A DNA stretch of 64,000 nucleotides from Hofstenia miamia (Eukaryota; Xenacoelomorpha; Acoela): the NCBI GenBank assembly GCA_004352715.1, contig SCFE01000041.1, forward strand, positions 596,706-660,705, given 5' to 3'. The notes beneath the pieces were generated by a model that saw nothing but the letters and a program-made list of their open reading frames with translations, was not told the origin of the DNA and made no database searches. Positions 42,021 to 54,736 of this stretch are shown one piece after another; the stretch's first letter is position 1, and every line of letters starts with the position of its first letter. A program made the position numbers and the translations under genes.

Positions 42021-45000
42021 TTACATTTATTTCTTTTGTTGTTTCTAAGCTTTAATATAATTGAATAATTACATAAATGCTAAGGAATTTCCCATGGAAC
42101 TGTTACCAACTTTCAAGTTTTTATAAGTTTGCTTAAAAGTGTCACTACAACTTGAAAATTACTAGCTTGATTTTTTAAGGCATAACATTGAAAATTGGAA
42201 ATTAAATATTACTTTACTTGAAAATTTAAGCTGAATAATTTTAAACTTACAGAATACAATGCAATGCATCTTTGCATCTACAGCTCATCCATTATAGAAT
42301 TCATTAAAAAATTGTAAGCAATGAATAATGATTTGACACACAATAGATAATAGCATTTTCTTAACTATATAAAAATTTACATTAAGAAATCCTCACTAGC
42401 CAGAGTTCTAAATTAGCTACTTTACTATATTGAATGAATTTTGCAGATAGCAACAAACTAAAATCATTGAACATGATTTTCAATAAACCTTTTTGGTTGG
42501 AGCAACGCTTCAATAACGTAAAGGCGTTACACAGACATTGTGGGAACGTTGAATTTGAAATGAACTATGGTTGCATGGACGCGTTAATGACCGTCACAGC
42601 AACGTTATAACGGATCGTTGAATTGGTAACATTAGTTATAACTGCAAAGTACAATATGTCAACAGTTTATCATTATCCAATTAATTAAATAGCACCAAAT
42701 AACCTACTACAAAGCTACAGCATTATAATAGAACACTGAGATTCGGCAGACCCAATTGCTTTGCACAGACTCATATAACAATGCATACAGCAAAGCAAAT
42801 ATTCAAATAAACACACGCAAGACAATGTGTATAGTCATAAATATCTATTACTAATAATAATTTTGCCAATTATAAAATTAAATTAAACATTCAATTTTGA
42901 ATAGAATTGACATATGTTTTTGATGCAACTTAAAAGATTATAAAGTAAAAAGGAGTTTTAATAATTTTCAAACAGTTCTAACTTTACTTGTGACATTTTG
43001 CATAAATTATTCTTACATTGCTTGGAGTAGGTGTATTTAAAATTTTTGCAAATTGAATTTTTTCCTTTTTCAACAAATTGGACTAAGGTAATATAATTTC
43101 TTAGTTTTCATGTACTTAGCGCCAAACATAAATATACATGTTTTCCTTCTTTAGTTGTTGTTGAATACTAATTAAATTTGGTTAAATTTTGGTTAGAAAT
43201 TCAATGTGTAATGTGTGCAAATTTAACCAAAATTCAGTGTTGCGCACCCAAAAATGTCTATTTCAATTTAAAGGTTTGAGGAGACCACAAATGACATGTA
43301 TTTACTATGCCAAAGGTGTAAGAAATACATTCAATTTTTGCTGAAAATATAAGCAATATTGAAATTGCACATTAATTTATCTGAAATTACAATTTTGCAA
43401 CTGCAAGCATTAGAGGTTAATAATTAAGAACTTTTCCAGAATTATTCTCTTCCATTTGCGAGTTCTACAAACAAGTAATTTTGGTTGCTTTACTATACAA
43501 TTTTATTGTTAAGTTACACTAACGTGTATCATGTTTTCGCATTGTCTTCAATTATTCAATAAAGAGGAGAACTGTTGTACGAACAAATTTCGTTTAGATA
43601 GAGAACATTAACAAATTTTAGTTTATTATTAAATTAATAAAATATATATAATGTATAAGAAAGAACTTAAATAACATACATTTTTGAAAATTTTTGATCC
43701 GAAATAGATCCGAAATATTCTCAAAATTGATTTTTTCCTATTCGATTATCTCCATGAGCTGTTAAAAAACTCGCTAGTTTAGAACTCCGTACATTCAGCC
43801 GACAATAAACAATGAACTTGAGCAATAGCCGGCTCGTAAGCCACGGCGTCAGTTGCACCAGCAAGATACTACGTGAAAGGATAGCTTTTCCTATAATCAG
43901 GTATTTCTTGATGAGATATTTCAGTTTTTCCTGTATTTATTAAAAGAAAAACATCAAATTTTGATTTTTACGATCTTACACAATTTTGAGGTTTGGGGAC
44001 CCGAACATAGCAATACTTCAGTCCACTCGCAGTAGCCTAGTTTCATGCATTGGGCTTCTTCTTTATTCCATTTTTAGAAAAAGATAATGCAGTTATCAAT
44101 ATCGCTTTGTTCATGAAACAAACAATTATTTTAATAATTTCTTCGACAATATTTACAAAAATTTTCAAAATACTGCATGTAGAATCCAACAAGGTTGATG
44201 TAGTCTAAAGTTATTCTAAATAATCGAGGTGGTTCAATAGTTATATATATAGTGTACTTTTTTTTCTTTTTATATAGTTATGGTCTTTAGCTCTATTATA
44301 TAATACCTATTGGTCGATACACCTACCGTAAAGTTCACATACTATATAGAATTGAAAAACCCCGAATGATCTACAAACATATCAGTAGAGAATCTATTCT
44401 TCGTGACGATTCTCTCGCTACGCATACATGGTGATCAGAAAATTTTGCCGTTAGAACTTTACGTATTGACAGATACGGATAATATTGGAGATTTGATTGA
44501 ACGTACAGCCATAATGGTTTCGTTTTTATCTCTGCAAGGGCCGCGTTATCTATCGTAATAAATCTTGACATATGTTTCATTATACCATCAATATTTTATT
44601 TGTTTTTTGTAAAATTTACCATTAGTGCATACAAAAATGTTGATTATTAATTATTTTTTAAATTTAAAAATACCGAAAAGTTCATTTGATATCCCATTGC
44701 AAATACATCTAATGCTGTGTAAATTGGAGCTAGGATGAGATAAATTCAAAAATTGAGGAAACTGTATTTTGTGAGCTCGTATTCCTAATTTACCAACCCT
44801 CTTTGTCCCAGAAAGAGAATCGGCCTCCGACCGATAAAGTCTGGTCTTGGCCAAGGTCAGTAACTACGGGTTAACCGCCGTTTAAAATTTCTACAAAAGA
44901 CTGGTAAGGTTACCGAAAATGTCACCTTCCAAAATATTTTCGTTTTATATGAGAAATATTTTGTATATTATGAGAAAAATTTACAGTACACCTCGCGTAA

Positions 45001-45476
45001 TAACATCCTCATGAGACAAGAGAAAAAAGTACCAATAAAAAATGTGTGTTATTAGCCGATATTTATGAAAAACAAAAAATAACGCATTAAAAAATCGTCC
45101 ATAAATAGAACAGCCAATATTTAATTAGGCAGTCAACTTTATTTAATAGAAACTTGCTTTGTATTCGATTTCAGTCTTGATTTCATAAATAGATAAAAAC
45201 AATTCAGTGAGCAATCATTCTGTGTGTATCTAAAGTTTTTGAAATATTTATTTAGGCTCTGTTTTCCTCCAGCTTGCACTTCAGCACAACTATCAGCATC
45301 AGTCAGATTTCCAAAAAATGAATGTTCTGGCTTTATCTTCTGGTTGAGACACATCAGCTTCAATTACTTGAGCTTCATGTACGAGATTTTCACTTCTGTT
45401 GCCAATAAGAAGTCCTGTCTTCTTAAAATAATTATAAACAGATGCTAATGAGACAAGAAAAATGCTCTTTTCCTTA

Positions 45477-46036
45477 AGGTGTGTTTACAGCTTATCAATG
45501 AAATATAATATTTCGCAATCGAGTGCTCAATTAGCACAAATTCAGCTGTAAACAGCTGTGAAAGACGATCAATTAATAAAACTAATGAAATCAAAAGAAT
45601 GCGTAATCGAGCTTATCAAATGCGCTAATACTTCTGTAAACACTTGAAAGACGATCATATTTCCACAATTGAGATGAAAGACGTGATCAAACCACTTTTG
45701 ATATTTCGTCTTTCATTCCTTTCATAATTAGTCATTACGCTAGTGTAAGCATTGAATCAATTATATTCATTCGAAACTAGGCATGCAACAGGAAATGATC
45801 ACGACCCAATTGCTTGAAAAAGTTAAAGAAAAAACGTTTCTGTGAGATGTCTCTAATCCCAAATGTTTTGAATTATAAGATTCAATTGGGATTAGTCAGC
45901 TGTAAACGCTGTATCAATAACAAATAAAAGTGTGATAAACAAGTTCAATTGAGACGCTGTAAACAGCGTATCAACAACAATGCATTCTTCTCAATTTAGA
46001 TGTATTATAATTCATTGATAAGCTGTAAACCCACCT
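45477..46036. mobile_element. 560-bp PIF/Harbinger-like MITE (complete copy)
   Basis: Starts AGGTGTGTTTACAGCTTATC and ends with its near-complement, GATAAGCTGTAAACCCACCT. It is flanked on both sides by TTA, the 3-bp target typical of PIF/Harbinger. No coding region. A truncated copy lies at 14573-14944, and the 179-bp element at 21483 has a similar AGGTG start. Superfamily placement rests on the TTA target and is tentative. Confidence 0.75.
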
Positions 46037-46799
46037 TTAAAATGGCATTTACTACTGTCATGGACTTTGTGTGATGTAGTAGTCGAAGTGTGAATTACCG
46101 AGGGCCTTCTTATATATATAAAACTGGGACTACTGGTTTATGAATTTTTGATCAAGGTGTTATTAAGCGAGGTGCACTGTATTGCATGACAATGAGTATG
46201 AAAGGGTTGAGCAGATTTTTTGATGTTTCAGCAAGCTGCCGTATTGCAAGGAGAACATATTGAATTTATTATCCCACATCTAAAGTCTCTCATGGCTTTT
46301 TCTATTACTTAGTTGATGCTATTTTTGGATTGTTAATACTTGATTATTCCCCTTGGCAGCTCATTATGTAAGCAAACACCTACCATTAACAAAACATAAT
46401 CAGCAGAATTTACACCTGAAAATTTATGAAAACTTATAAAAATCCAAACAATTGAAATTTTATAATATTCAAAATGTAGTTGAAAACCAGCTAGATATTG
46501 GCTTTGAAAATGTCGTGACACACGTGGAATAGAGCAGTGCTACTCAAACGCCTGTACGCGATCAATTAGGATAACTTGTTAATTGAGTAACTTATTTTAT
46601 GTTCGTCTATAAAATAATTTTTAGGCAACGATAATGTTCAATCTCCTTTCCCAACTATAGACTGTTTGGTGGGCCTATAGATAATAAATGTGTTTTTTGT
46701 GGTATACAATATTTTCAAAAATTTTCGCGGGGCTTTGCCTCGCATTAGGGAATAACAATGATGTCTCCCCGTCAGAAAATCCTGGGTACGCCCCTGTAT

Positions 46800-47575
46800 A
46801 TTAGTGCTAAATCGGGTCCTTTTAATTCGGTCATGTTAAAACTGGTTATATTCCTGGAACCGGTTAATGAGGTTATAATCTGGTTAAATAACTCTATTTT
46901 TTGATTTTCAAGATGTATTGATTACAATTATTATGGTATTGCAAAACAATAGAAAGGGTAAGAAAGGAGACAAGATTCTGCCTTTTTGTAATTTTAGTGC
47001 AAATCCCATTTATGTAATCTAAATTATGGAATGGCATTGCAATAATGCGAGCTCTAATGATGCATCAATTCTAACACGTTGAAATTCGCTTTGTTGCTGC
47101 TATATAGACTAGATTTCAATTCATTCAATTTTTTATTTATTCCTTTTTTATCAACACCATTTTGAGTTACCACATATCTTCTTTCCATTAAACTTTGATA
47201 GATTTTAGATTTTACGGTCATTTTCAATAATGCTTGCTTCATTGAAATCTTATATCTAATATTACTACAATTAGCTGAACTCAATACTTAAGCAAATATT
47301 TTGTTATTTTATAGCGCACTAGAATTTGCTTCATAAATATGTGCGCAATATAATACATTATATATATATACCAATTTGATATTAACACATAAGAATAGAC
47401 CAATTTGATTTTGACAAATAGAAATAGAATATATTTTTTAATTTAAACATGAATATAGATGCATGAATGCACGTATCCTTGTAAACGATAATTCTTAGGA
47501 ATCCGGTTAAGAGCGGTTGAAAATCGGTTAAGTTAAGCAGCAACCCAGTTACTCTATTTTGGCAACACAGCAATA
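46800..47575. mobile_element. Possible non-autonomous hAT-like element
   Basis: The right end, read as complement, starts CTGTGTTGCCAAAATAG, a common hAT-type terminus. Near both ends are clusters of CGGTTAA/TGGTTAAA words. The left end (TTAGTGCTAAATCGGG) matches only loosely and no target duplication is clear. Confidence 0.3.
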
Positions 47576-47602
47576 ATATATATATATCATAATTTCATTA
47601 TG

Positions 47603-47701
47603 CAATGATGTCTATCATAATAAGAATCATAAAAAGGTATTCTCAAAGCTCTGCTATGAAATGATGTCTATCATAATAAGAATCATAAAAAGGTATTCTC
47701 A
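47603..47701. repeat. 56-bp period tandem duplication
   Basis: GATGTCTATCATAATAAGAA through AAAAGGTATTCTCAA occurs from 47607 and again from 47663, nearly identical. Confidence 0.9.
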
Positions 47702-49036
47702 ACTACTTTGTAAATTATTCTATGCTTTGAACATTTGCTTTGAAGTTTCATTTATGAAGTGAACTGTCGTAATTGAACTATGCACGATGGTTGTGCATGA
47801 GACATCTGCTTGTACACTGTGGAAGGTTTTACTAAGGGAACTAGAGAAAATTACTAGAAATGCGTATTGAGTAATAAGATAATGATTTAAAATTCAACTA
47901 TACGCTGAGTTTAGGACAGCTTAAATGTATATCTTTAAAACCAGAAAATATTGAATTTTCTCCTGTCTTTGAGGAGTACAGTTACTATAAATGTTGGAGT
48001 GTATTCAATGTCAGTATGTTAATCAAAACCAAATTTTCTTCACTGCCTCATGTATGTATGTTGTATTTTTCCTACATTGAAATAACTGATTTGAAATTTC
48101 GAATATGAAACAATCTCTTGCACTTACATTGATAATTAAATTTCTCTATTACTCATGAACATTATCGTTTATTGAAATTTTGATGCTGAATTGAGACCAA
48201 CGAATTTATATTTGCATATGAAAATATGTTGTAAATCTCTAAAGTAGCTGTTTTCTCAACATCAGGGATCATTGGATTTTGGGTTGGACATGGGTTGATA
48301 TTTTATTTAAAAAAACTTATGTAGCTCTAATAAACTAATAATGACTTCTTCGCCATTTTTTTACAAATATGACTATATGCAAATTTAGAGAATACCTGAT
48401 TTTATTGTACAAACATGTGCCGTTCTTCTTATTTTTTATCGATATTTCTAGATTTTGTTATTAAAATACTGCTGCATCAGAAATTATCATGTTATTGTAT
48501 ATTTTATTATACTAACTGGTTTTTCTTGGCGGCTTGCTCTTTAGTAATTCGCGGATCGGTGGAAATCGCATGAATCGATCCGTAGGAATTCTATGCATCT
48601 GGATCCAAAAAAGTCTATCCATTGACATGTATGTGAGTAATGATTTCGATTGGTCCTACTTCACAAATATATAATTAGAATGAAGGAATTGGGTATAGCA
48701 GTCTAGTGCAGGAGGTTATTTCTAGTGTTCTTGACCGAAGACAACTCGTGTCTCATAACGCTCATTTATCTATTTCAAGTTCGCAAATGATTCAAATATT
48801 GCATTTTCTGAGACTACATATTTTATTATTAAAGAAACCATATTTGAAGTCTAAAATTTGTACAGATGGAATAATTTTTTCTACTAATTGAAAATATAAC
48901 AAATATATTGCGTGTGTTCCGAAAACGACAAACGTGTGCTTTAGATTCTACTTATGTTTTAGGAGTTATTATTGATTCTAACTTAACATTAAATGTTCAT
49001 GTTGAACACCTCAAATTCAAAATATCGTGTGACTTG

Positions 49037-49044
49037 TATATGAT
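49037..49044 (+). repeat. Left target-site duplication of the P-like element (TATATGAT)
   Basis: TATATGAT precedes CATGGACTCC and recurs at 49700-49707 after the right end. A preceding G is also shared, so the match is 8 or 9 bp. P elements duplicate 8 bp. Confidence 0.85.
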
Positions 49045-49698
49045 CATGGACTCCTAAATGCTAATTGGACAGGAAATTAACGTGATTTGTAAATTCGGGT
49101 TAACAACAGAAGGCCGACTGTTTTCTCCTGCGCATGGCTCATTACATGTGCGCAAATTTAGTCTGCTTTGCATTGCTTTATTACATACACGTACGTTTGT
49201 GCTTTAGTCCATAATGGTGTATAAATGTTCTGCACCTGGGTGCAAAAGTGGCTAGAAAAGTATTTCAGTCAAACAAGACATATCTTTGCATAAGTTTCCC
49301 TTAGAAAATAAAGCATTACTTAGTAAATGGCTTAAGAGAATTCCTCGATCAGAATTTACACCAACAAAATGGTCAAGATTATGCTCTCTCCATTTTAATG
49401 CGGAAGACTTCATTACTGAAAGTTTAGATAAGGTTAAATCAAAAAGTTATCCAGTAATTAGAGCAATAATGTTTTCTATTTTTCTGTACATTATGTTTTG
49501 AAATTTTACATATTGTTATAAATCAACATTTATATTGATAAGAAGTATAGATAATCTTTTCATGCCTTTCAAAGTGTTCAAATTTGCAGCCAAATTAAAT
49601 TAATTTAAAAAAAATAAAAAATTTATTTTTTATATTAGGCCTACTATTGTCACATTAAATATTTAACTTCCTGTCCAGTTAGCATTTAGGAGTCCATG
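49045..49698 (+). mobile_element. P-element-like transposon, internally deleted
   Basis: 654 bp with inverted termini of about 35 bp, starting CATGGACTCCTAAATGCTAA. The right end complement is CATGGACTCCTAAATGCTAA followed by a C/T difference and TGGACAGGAA. TIRs near 31 bp, an 8-bp target duplication and an N-terminal THAP domain together define the P superfamily. The element keeps only the THAP exon and lacks the GTP-binding and RNase H-like transposase core, so it cannot move itself. It sits inside a LINE fragment. Confidence 0.82.
49214..49501 (+). pseudogene. THAP zinc-finger domain of a P-like transposase
   Basis: From ATG 49214 the frame reads MVYKCSAPGCKSG, then an in-frame TAG at 49253-49255. 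It continues in the same frame with LHKFPLENKALLSKWLKRI, FTPTKWSRLCSLHFNAEDF and SYPVIRA. This matches the THAP C2CH finger: C-x4-C at the start, LHKFP, the conserved Trp, then C-x2-H in CSLHF, with a trailing P/AVP-like box. The domain binds DNA at transposon ends. The TAG and the missing catalytic part make it a relic, unless translation starts downstream. Confidence 0.78.
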
Positions 49699-49699
49699 G

Positions 49700-49707
49700 T
49701 ATATGAT
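49700..49707 (+). repeat. Right target-site duplication of the P-like element
   Basis: TATATGAT repeats 49037-49044. One G at 49699 belongs either to the element or to a 9-bp match. Confidence 0.85.
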
Positions 49708-51494
49708 ATACAATATCCATTAAATACTCCAATCAAGAACTGTCAATTCTTTATGAAGCGGCGACCAGGACATCAAGATAATATTGTCCAGCTGTTTGGG
49801 GAGGAGCTTCTGTGAATTCATTGAAAAATATAGATGCTGTTCAGAAGAAAGCTGTTAATAAGGGAATCATCCGATCTTGTAAGTCGGTATTTAACAATCC
49901 ACAAACATGATGAGAAACTATTAAAATTAATCCAACAAGAGACTCATATCCTCCATCATATTTTCCCTAAAGAAGTCAATATTGTAAAACAAACACTAGA
50001 GAAACACGACCTGGTATAGTATTATATACAATATGTTCAAATAGAGAGCCGCATTCTCCGGTTAAATCACTTGTAGCATTCATATTTCGTTAAATGAAAA
50101 ATAGTTATAAAAGTGCATACTTCTTTGATAAGGATGATAGAAGCAGTTCTTATGAATTGTTGGCTGCTACTGTTGAAAACTTACTTTATCTAAAGAACTT
50201 TCTGTAAAATTTTTAGTGCATGAATGGGTAACATACGAACACGTCGATAGTTGTCATTCCAAAGTTGCAGTGACGTTTCCAGATGTATTTCGACCATTAT
50301 AATATGATTGCTCCGAATGTATGCGCTGGTCATTCCGCTTGGTAGAAATTGAATCAAAACAAATTTAGATTTTTATAAAAAATTCCATCATCTACTATAC
50401 ATTTTCCTCTTTCCATCTCCAGTATCACTACAAACAAAAGAAGAAACATTCGTATCAAACAAAAATATTAACACTTTTATGTATTTAAAATTGTTTTATC
50501 ACTACGATGTCTTATTGTAATACGTACTACATATAAATTTTATATAAAGAACTACAAAGAAAAAAAGGACAAGATTTAGACAGGATAAACTTTTGTACAG
50601 ACTAGGCAGGATAAGCCTTACCTTGATTCAGCAGTAAGCTAAGAATGAAAAACTTTTTTTAATATATTGAATTTCCTTTGCAATATTTACATATGAAATA
50701 AATTTATTTTTGCTTTAGAAGTCGAGTGCATGAACGAGAAATATTTCTTCAAATATGTTTAATAAGTGAATTCAATTAGTGAATGGAAATTGTTTTCTTG
50801 TCATGATGTAAACATTTTCTTAATATTTTGATCCATATTTTAAGAAGGTTCCCAGCTAAAATCAATGCGTTTTTGCAAATCTATTAGTCCATTCGCCTAG
50901 TGTGTGAAACATAATTTAATGCATACCATTTGATTAACCTTATATAACAAATTACTAGGGATGTGCCGGAATCCGGTATCCGGTAAAATCGGCAATTACA
51001 CAACCGGATCCGGATATCCGGTACATGGAAAAATTTGTTTACCGGATTTCACAGCATAAAATATTCTGAGGTAAAACTTAATTTAAAAAAAGGAATTTTC
51101 GAGGAAAAACCTATATTTTTTCCATGATATGAAGTTTTCATGCAAAAAAAAAGTTTTTCTGACATATCAAGACTCTTTAATGTTAATTTTCTTCATTCGC
51201 AAGTTGTTGAGAAATGAAGTTATTCTTCTTTAATATTTAGGGCAACCAAAAGTAATAAAAGTCATATTTTTTCGGTTGGTCTATTTTACAGTCTGCTTAA
51301 ATCTAGATGGTTTTTAGACCTGGGTTACAGTTAAATAGGAAGTTATAAAGACATAAAGAGTCACATTTTTTAAAAAATACTGTCATATTTCTGACCAAAA
51401 TAAAATAAATGTTATATTTTGACATAATTTCATTAAATTAAGATAAATACTTAAAAAATTAGTGTTGGAGGTGACTGCTGATAGTGTAATGTAA

Positions 51495-51495
51495 A

Positions 51496-51531
<36 letters not shown>

Positions 51532-51560
51532 CTGTATATATATATACATATATACATGTG

Positions 51561-51592
<32 letters not shown>
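51495..51592. repeat. (TA)n microsatellite
   Basis: Interrupted TA/TACA runs at about 51498-51592, within hAT element A. Confidence 0.9.
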
Positions 51593-51869
51593 CATTCAAT
51601 TTATATTAATGCACTTACATCTCTAACATCCGACAAGTTTAATAGCTAACTATTTGACGAACCCACTTAACGATAAAGTTAGGTCCAAATAGAAGACAAT
51701 AAAATGTACGTCTGTATTCTGGTATTAACATTCACACTATTAATATCAATGCGATTATTTACTTTTACATCTAACAGGTTGTTAGCATAAATCCATCTGG
51801 TTATTTATATCATAATAATTTACAATAAATTAATAACTGACATTTGCGCTTTTTTAATTAAATGTTTGG

Positions 51870-52665
51870 TAATCCAATATCGCAAGATTTCAATGTGGAA
51901 ATAAGTTTTCTGAATGAGCGCTTCTTTTTGTTAGCGAATCAGCTAACTGGTATTTGGATGGTATCCAAGCAACCTTTTCAACTATTTTCTGAGGTTGTAC
52001 CATGAGCTGCTACATCATTTCTGAAACGCTTTTTCGTAACAGGTTTTAAGTAATAAATAGCTTCATGTAACGTATTGGTATCTCTCAAAGCAATTATTGT
52101 AACATCAGATTTAAGAATAAAATGAAGAATTTGTTGAATAAATATCGCTTCATATAAAACTTCATACTAGGCCAAAGTTCCTGCTGCTAATGTACTATGT
52201 ACAATGCGACAAATTTTATAGATGTTCAATGTTTCCTAAACTCTTATATGCTACTAGTAAATCTTTATAAAACTTCAAACGACGAAGTAATTTATTCGTC
52301 TCAAAAATTCGTGTAAATATCGCTTGTTCTAAACCGGATATTAGAAGCCCAGCTTCAAACATAACATCAGGACGTGACTGTGTAGCTAACCTAACATATT
52401 TTTAACGGCGATTACTTGATAGGAACTTATTGGCAGACATTTTTCCAAGATTTTATCATACATAAGTTCTTTTAGTTTTTCTATGTAATTTTAATTGCCT
52501 AATTTCAATATTTCCGAAATTTTTATTGCAAACAGTTCTAATCCCAAAAATTTTAACGTATTATCTCTAGATTCACTACCAATTTCGTAGATCGGTCTGA
52601 TTTTTTCAATAAACATTTTCTCAAAGTATTCGTCTCCAGTCCATAGTATATCGTCAACATGTTAA
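51870..52665 (-). mobile_element. Ty1/copia RT-RNase H fragment (antisense)
   Basis: The minus strand, from 52665 down, reads HVDDILWTGDEYFEKMFIEK and then IRPIYEIGSES, LKFLGLELFAI. This is the copia RT catalytic block (YVDDxLxTG, here His for Tyr) and the following F..LG.L segment. Frames with many stops continue to about 51870 (ALRDTNTLHEAIYY, PVTKKRFRNDVAAH), as expected for copia RNase H. Similar 40-base words (AACATAAATCTATTTGGTTA and AGCATAAATCCATCTGGTTA) flank the fragment at 52660 and 51782. Dead; inserted in hAT element A. Confidence 0.65.
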
Positions 52666-52724
52666 CATAAATCTATTTGGTTATTTACAACATCATAATA
52701 ATGCGTTTCTAGGACTGGCCCTGT

Positions 52725-53150
52725 ATGCTGGCAGCCGAAAAAATATTATTGTTTCATGGATTTTGCAAAGCACAGATTTTGCAGACCTGTTCCCTGCGTA
52801 TTCAGGTAAAATACATGAGGGTTGACAATCTAATTACTTCAATTAAGACTGCTATCATAAAATATCAAAGTTTGACAGAGTTGAATTTCCACAAAAAGTT
52901 GTTACTACTCCTACCCTTGATCTTCGAAATGATACCTGGGAAATAATTGCCTATATCAAATCACGATTGGAAAATATCGATTGCACTGCTATAGTGAAAG
53001 GAAAGGGGATGGAAATTTAATCGGGTTGTATACCAAGTTACCAAAATGTTAAGCAACATCGGCTATAGTTGAGAGATGTTACTCTATGTTGAGAAAACTT
53101 TTAGCCAATGACAGAAATTTATTTGCTTTTATAATGATTTAGTGAAATAT
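52725..53150 (+). pseudogene. hAT transposase C-terminal remnant
   Basis: Near 53058-53140 the plus strand reads ATSAIVERCYSMLRKLL followed by NDRNLFAFI. This fits the hAT dimerisation motif (xSSAxVERxFSxxGxxxxxxRxxL). Upstream frames from 52725 to 52946 (73 codons, no motif certain) may be earlier transposase sequence. Stops and shifts break it up. It belongs to hAT element A. Confidence 0.6.
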
Positions 53151-53383
53151 TTGCTTAAAAATTGACTTAATATTATGTAAGAGTTTTTGTATTTATTTTA
53201 TATCTTGTTCTTAGTAATAAAAATCGTTTTATATTGCTTAAATAGATCATTTTGAAAAAATGATTGTCATATTTTAGGATATATTTTACTAAATTTCGTC
53301 ATATTTTGTAATAAAAATAAGATCATATTTTGTTTTTTTTTAAATTCATATTTCTGATTGCGCTAGTAATAATTGAACAGTAT

Positions 53384-53391
53384 ATAATCCG
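53384..53391 (+). repeat. Left target-site duplication of hAT element B
   Basis: ATAATCCG before CAGAGGTAGGGC matches ATTATCCG at 54737-54744 at seven of eight bases. Confidence 0.65.
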
Positions 53392-54736
53392 CAGAGGTAG
53401 GGCGCTTAGCGGGCACGGACAAAAGTGTGCGGGCACGGGTGGGGCATACGGGCTCTGTATAAATATTTTTGGTTGTTATTCGAGGTTCTAAAATCTTAAA
53501 ATCATTGTTCGATCAATTAGGTCTTTTCTATTTATCTATGTATATGTATTTCATGTAACACTAATCTTCGTAGATTTATCGTAGAAATTACAAAGCAGTA
53601 CATAAAATATTGCACATAAAATTCATTGCCTTCATCAATTTTAAGAAATTCCATTTCACTGATATCTTCTGATAATGAATTAATAATAATATAGTACTTA
53701 TGTACATTATATTGTAACCTTAAGGAGCTTAAGTTGCTTACTTCAGAAGACGAATTAATGTATGTCATACAAACAGTGCAATGTAGTTTCAATTTAATGA
53801 TTTTCATACTGTTTGGTGTGTTGTCAATAATGGTTAGGGGCCGGATTTATGTGCTTAAAAATTTCGAAAACATAATTTAAGATATAAATAAAAGCTACAC
53901 TAAAGGGAACAGAAATTCAATTACCAAGGTCTACACATTTATACCAATAGACACATAAATGTAGCTTCAACTAATAAACAGTCATGGACATTCGTTGTAG
54001 TGCTTGAATTTGACCCACCTAGACTCTAAGCACATTTCTGTATATAGGAACACCTAAAGGATTAATTTCAATTGCATGGATTTTTCTTCTTTATAACTTG
54101 TGTAAATATTTTCATGGATCGTAAATCGAGATTTCCTGTAAGGCATTCAGGTTTTCTTTGCATTTCTCCACGACCTTGTTGTTGCGTTATTGCTTCAGGA
54201 CGAAACTGAAACATAATTCCTACATTAAGTTGTCGTCCAGCAAATTAATAAGTTACAAAATTTTCAATATTTATGAGTCTTCAGTTTAGAGGTGTTGCAG
54301 GACAGATAAAATTCAGTGAAATATTTGGCATCTGATATTCGCGTGTGAAATACGATGGAATATGTGAGCTATCATAAAAATATACGTTACCGAAAACTGT
54401 TCAAATGATTTATGCCTTAATTAAATATGTATCCTAGCCCTTATTATGTTTATGACGGTTGAAGCACGCTCTCTCAATAAATGACAGAACTTGTTGATTA
54501 ATCTGCTCAAACGGTACTTAAGTTAATTATGATCTTATAGTTGTGAAAATAATGTTCTCAGTGATTTCCACAAAAAATCTTTATATTTTTATTGATGCTA
54601 TGACAGTTTAAATATGTTTCTTTTTAATAGTGCAGTTGAAAGCTTTTCTTGTTGCAATTTTAGTTAAATAACATTTAGCTACGGTCATAACGGGCTTAGC
54701 ATACGGGCACGGACAAACCAACGGGCCCTTCCCTAG
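53392..54736. mobile_element. hAT element B, nested in element A, non-autonomous
   Basis: Starts CAGAGGTAGGGCGC and ends GGGCCCTTCCCTAG. Subterminal GCGGGCACGGACAAA (53408-53422) and CGGGCACGGACAAA (54704-54717) occur in the same orientation at the two ends. Flanking 8-mers agree at seven positions. No transposase-like frame inside the 1345 bp. The target lies within the CCGGATAAT-type subterminal repeats of element A, so B inserted into A. Confidence 0.65.

Larger units (their letters stand above)
38950..45476. other. Long AT-rich region, one diverged repeat pair, no gene
   Basis: About 6.5 kb without any frame that shows a family motif. A diverged repeat pair occurs at 40354-40513 and 41874-42020. 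A GC-richer patch near 42495-42630 with several AACGTT words did not resolve into an element. Confidence 0.5.
46037..48699. other. Intergenic DNA with isolated hAT-like termini
   Basis: No gene supported. CTGGGTACGCCCCTG at about 46783-46797 looks like the right terminus of a hAT-type MITE without a clear left partner. 46800-47575 contains several GGTTAA/CGGTTAA words and may be another hAT derivative. A 56-bp tandem duplication is at 47607-47701. Confidence 0.4.
48705..50640 (+). mobile_element. LINE fragment (RT C-terminus and 3' UTR), interrupted by a P-like element
   Basis: Plus-strand pieces, in order, read FANDSNIAFSETTYFI near 48775 (YADD region, catalytic Asp changed to Asn) and LGVIIDSNLTLNVHVEHLK at about 48960-49015. 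After the P-like insertion come YYCPAVWGGAS (about 49780) and NIDAVQKKAV (about 49830). These are the usual blocks downstream of the LINE RT core. Frameshifts and stops make it non-functional. The sequence after 50040 appears to be its 3' UTR; part of it (50420-50560) is also found at 63830-63985. Confidence 0.65.

Noticed and set aside
42486-42660. Possible MITE with AACGTT-rich ends
   Set aside because: I could not pair left and right ends into an inverted repeat or find a target duplication.
45139-45448. Overlapping 74-codon frames on both strands
   Set aside because: Mutual shadows without motif or codon bias.
47054-47284. 76-codon minus-strand frame, Lys/Asn/Ser-rich
   Set aside because: Could be part of a hAT-like element but has no identifiable domain; not enough to call a gene.
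48706-48891. 61-codon plus-strand frame as a gene
   Set aside because: An alternative frame of the same bases reads FANDSNIAFSE, the LINE RT YADD region, so the frame is a shadow of a dead LINE.
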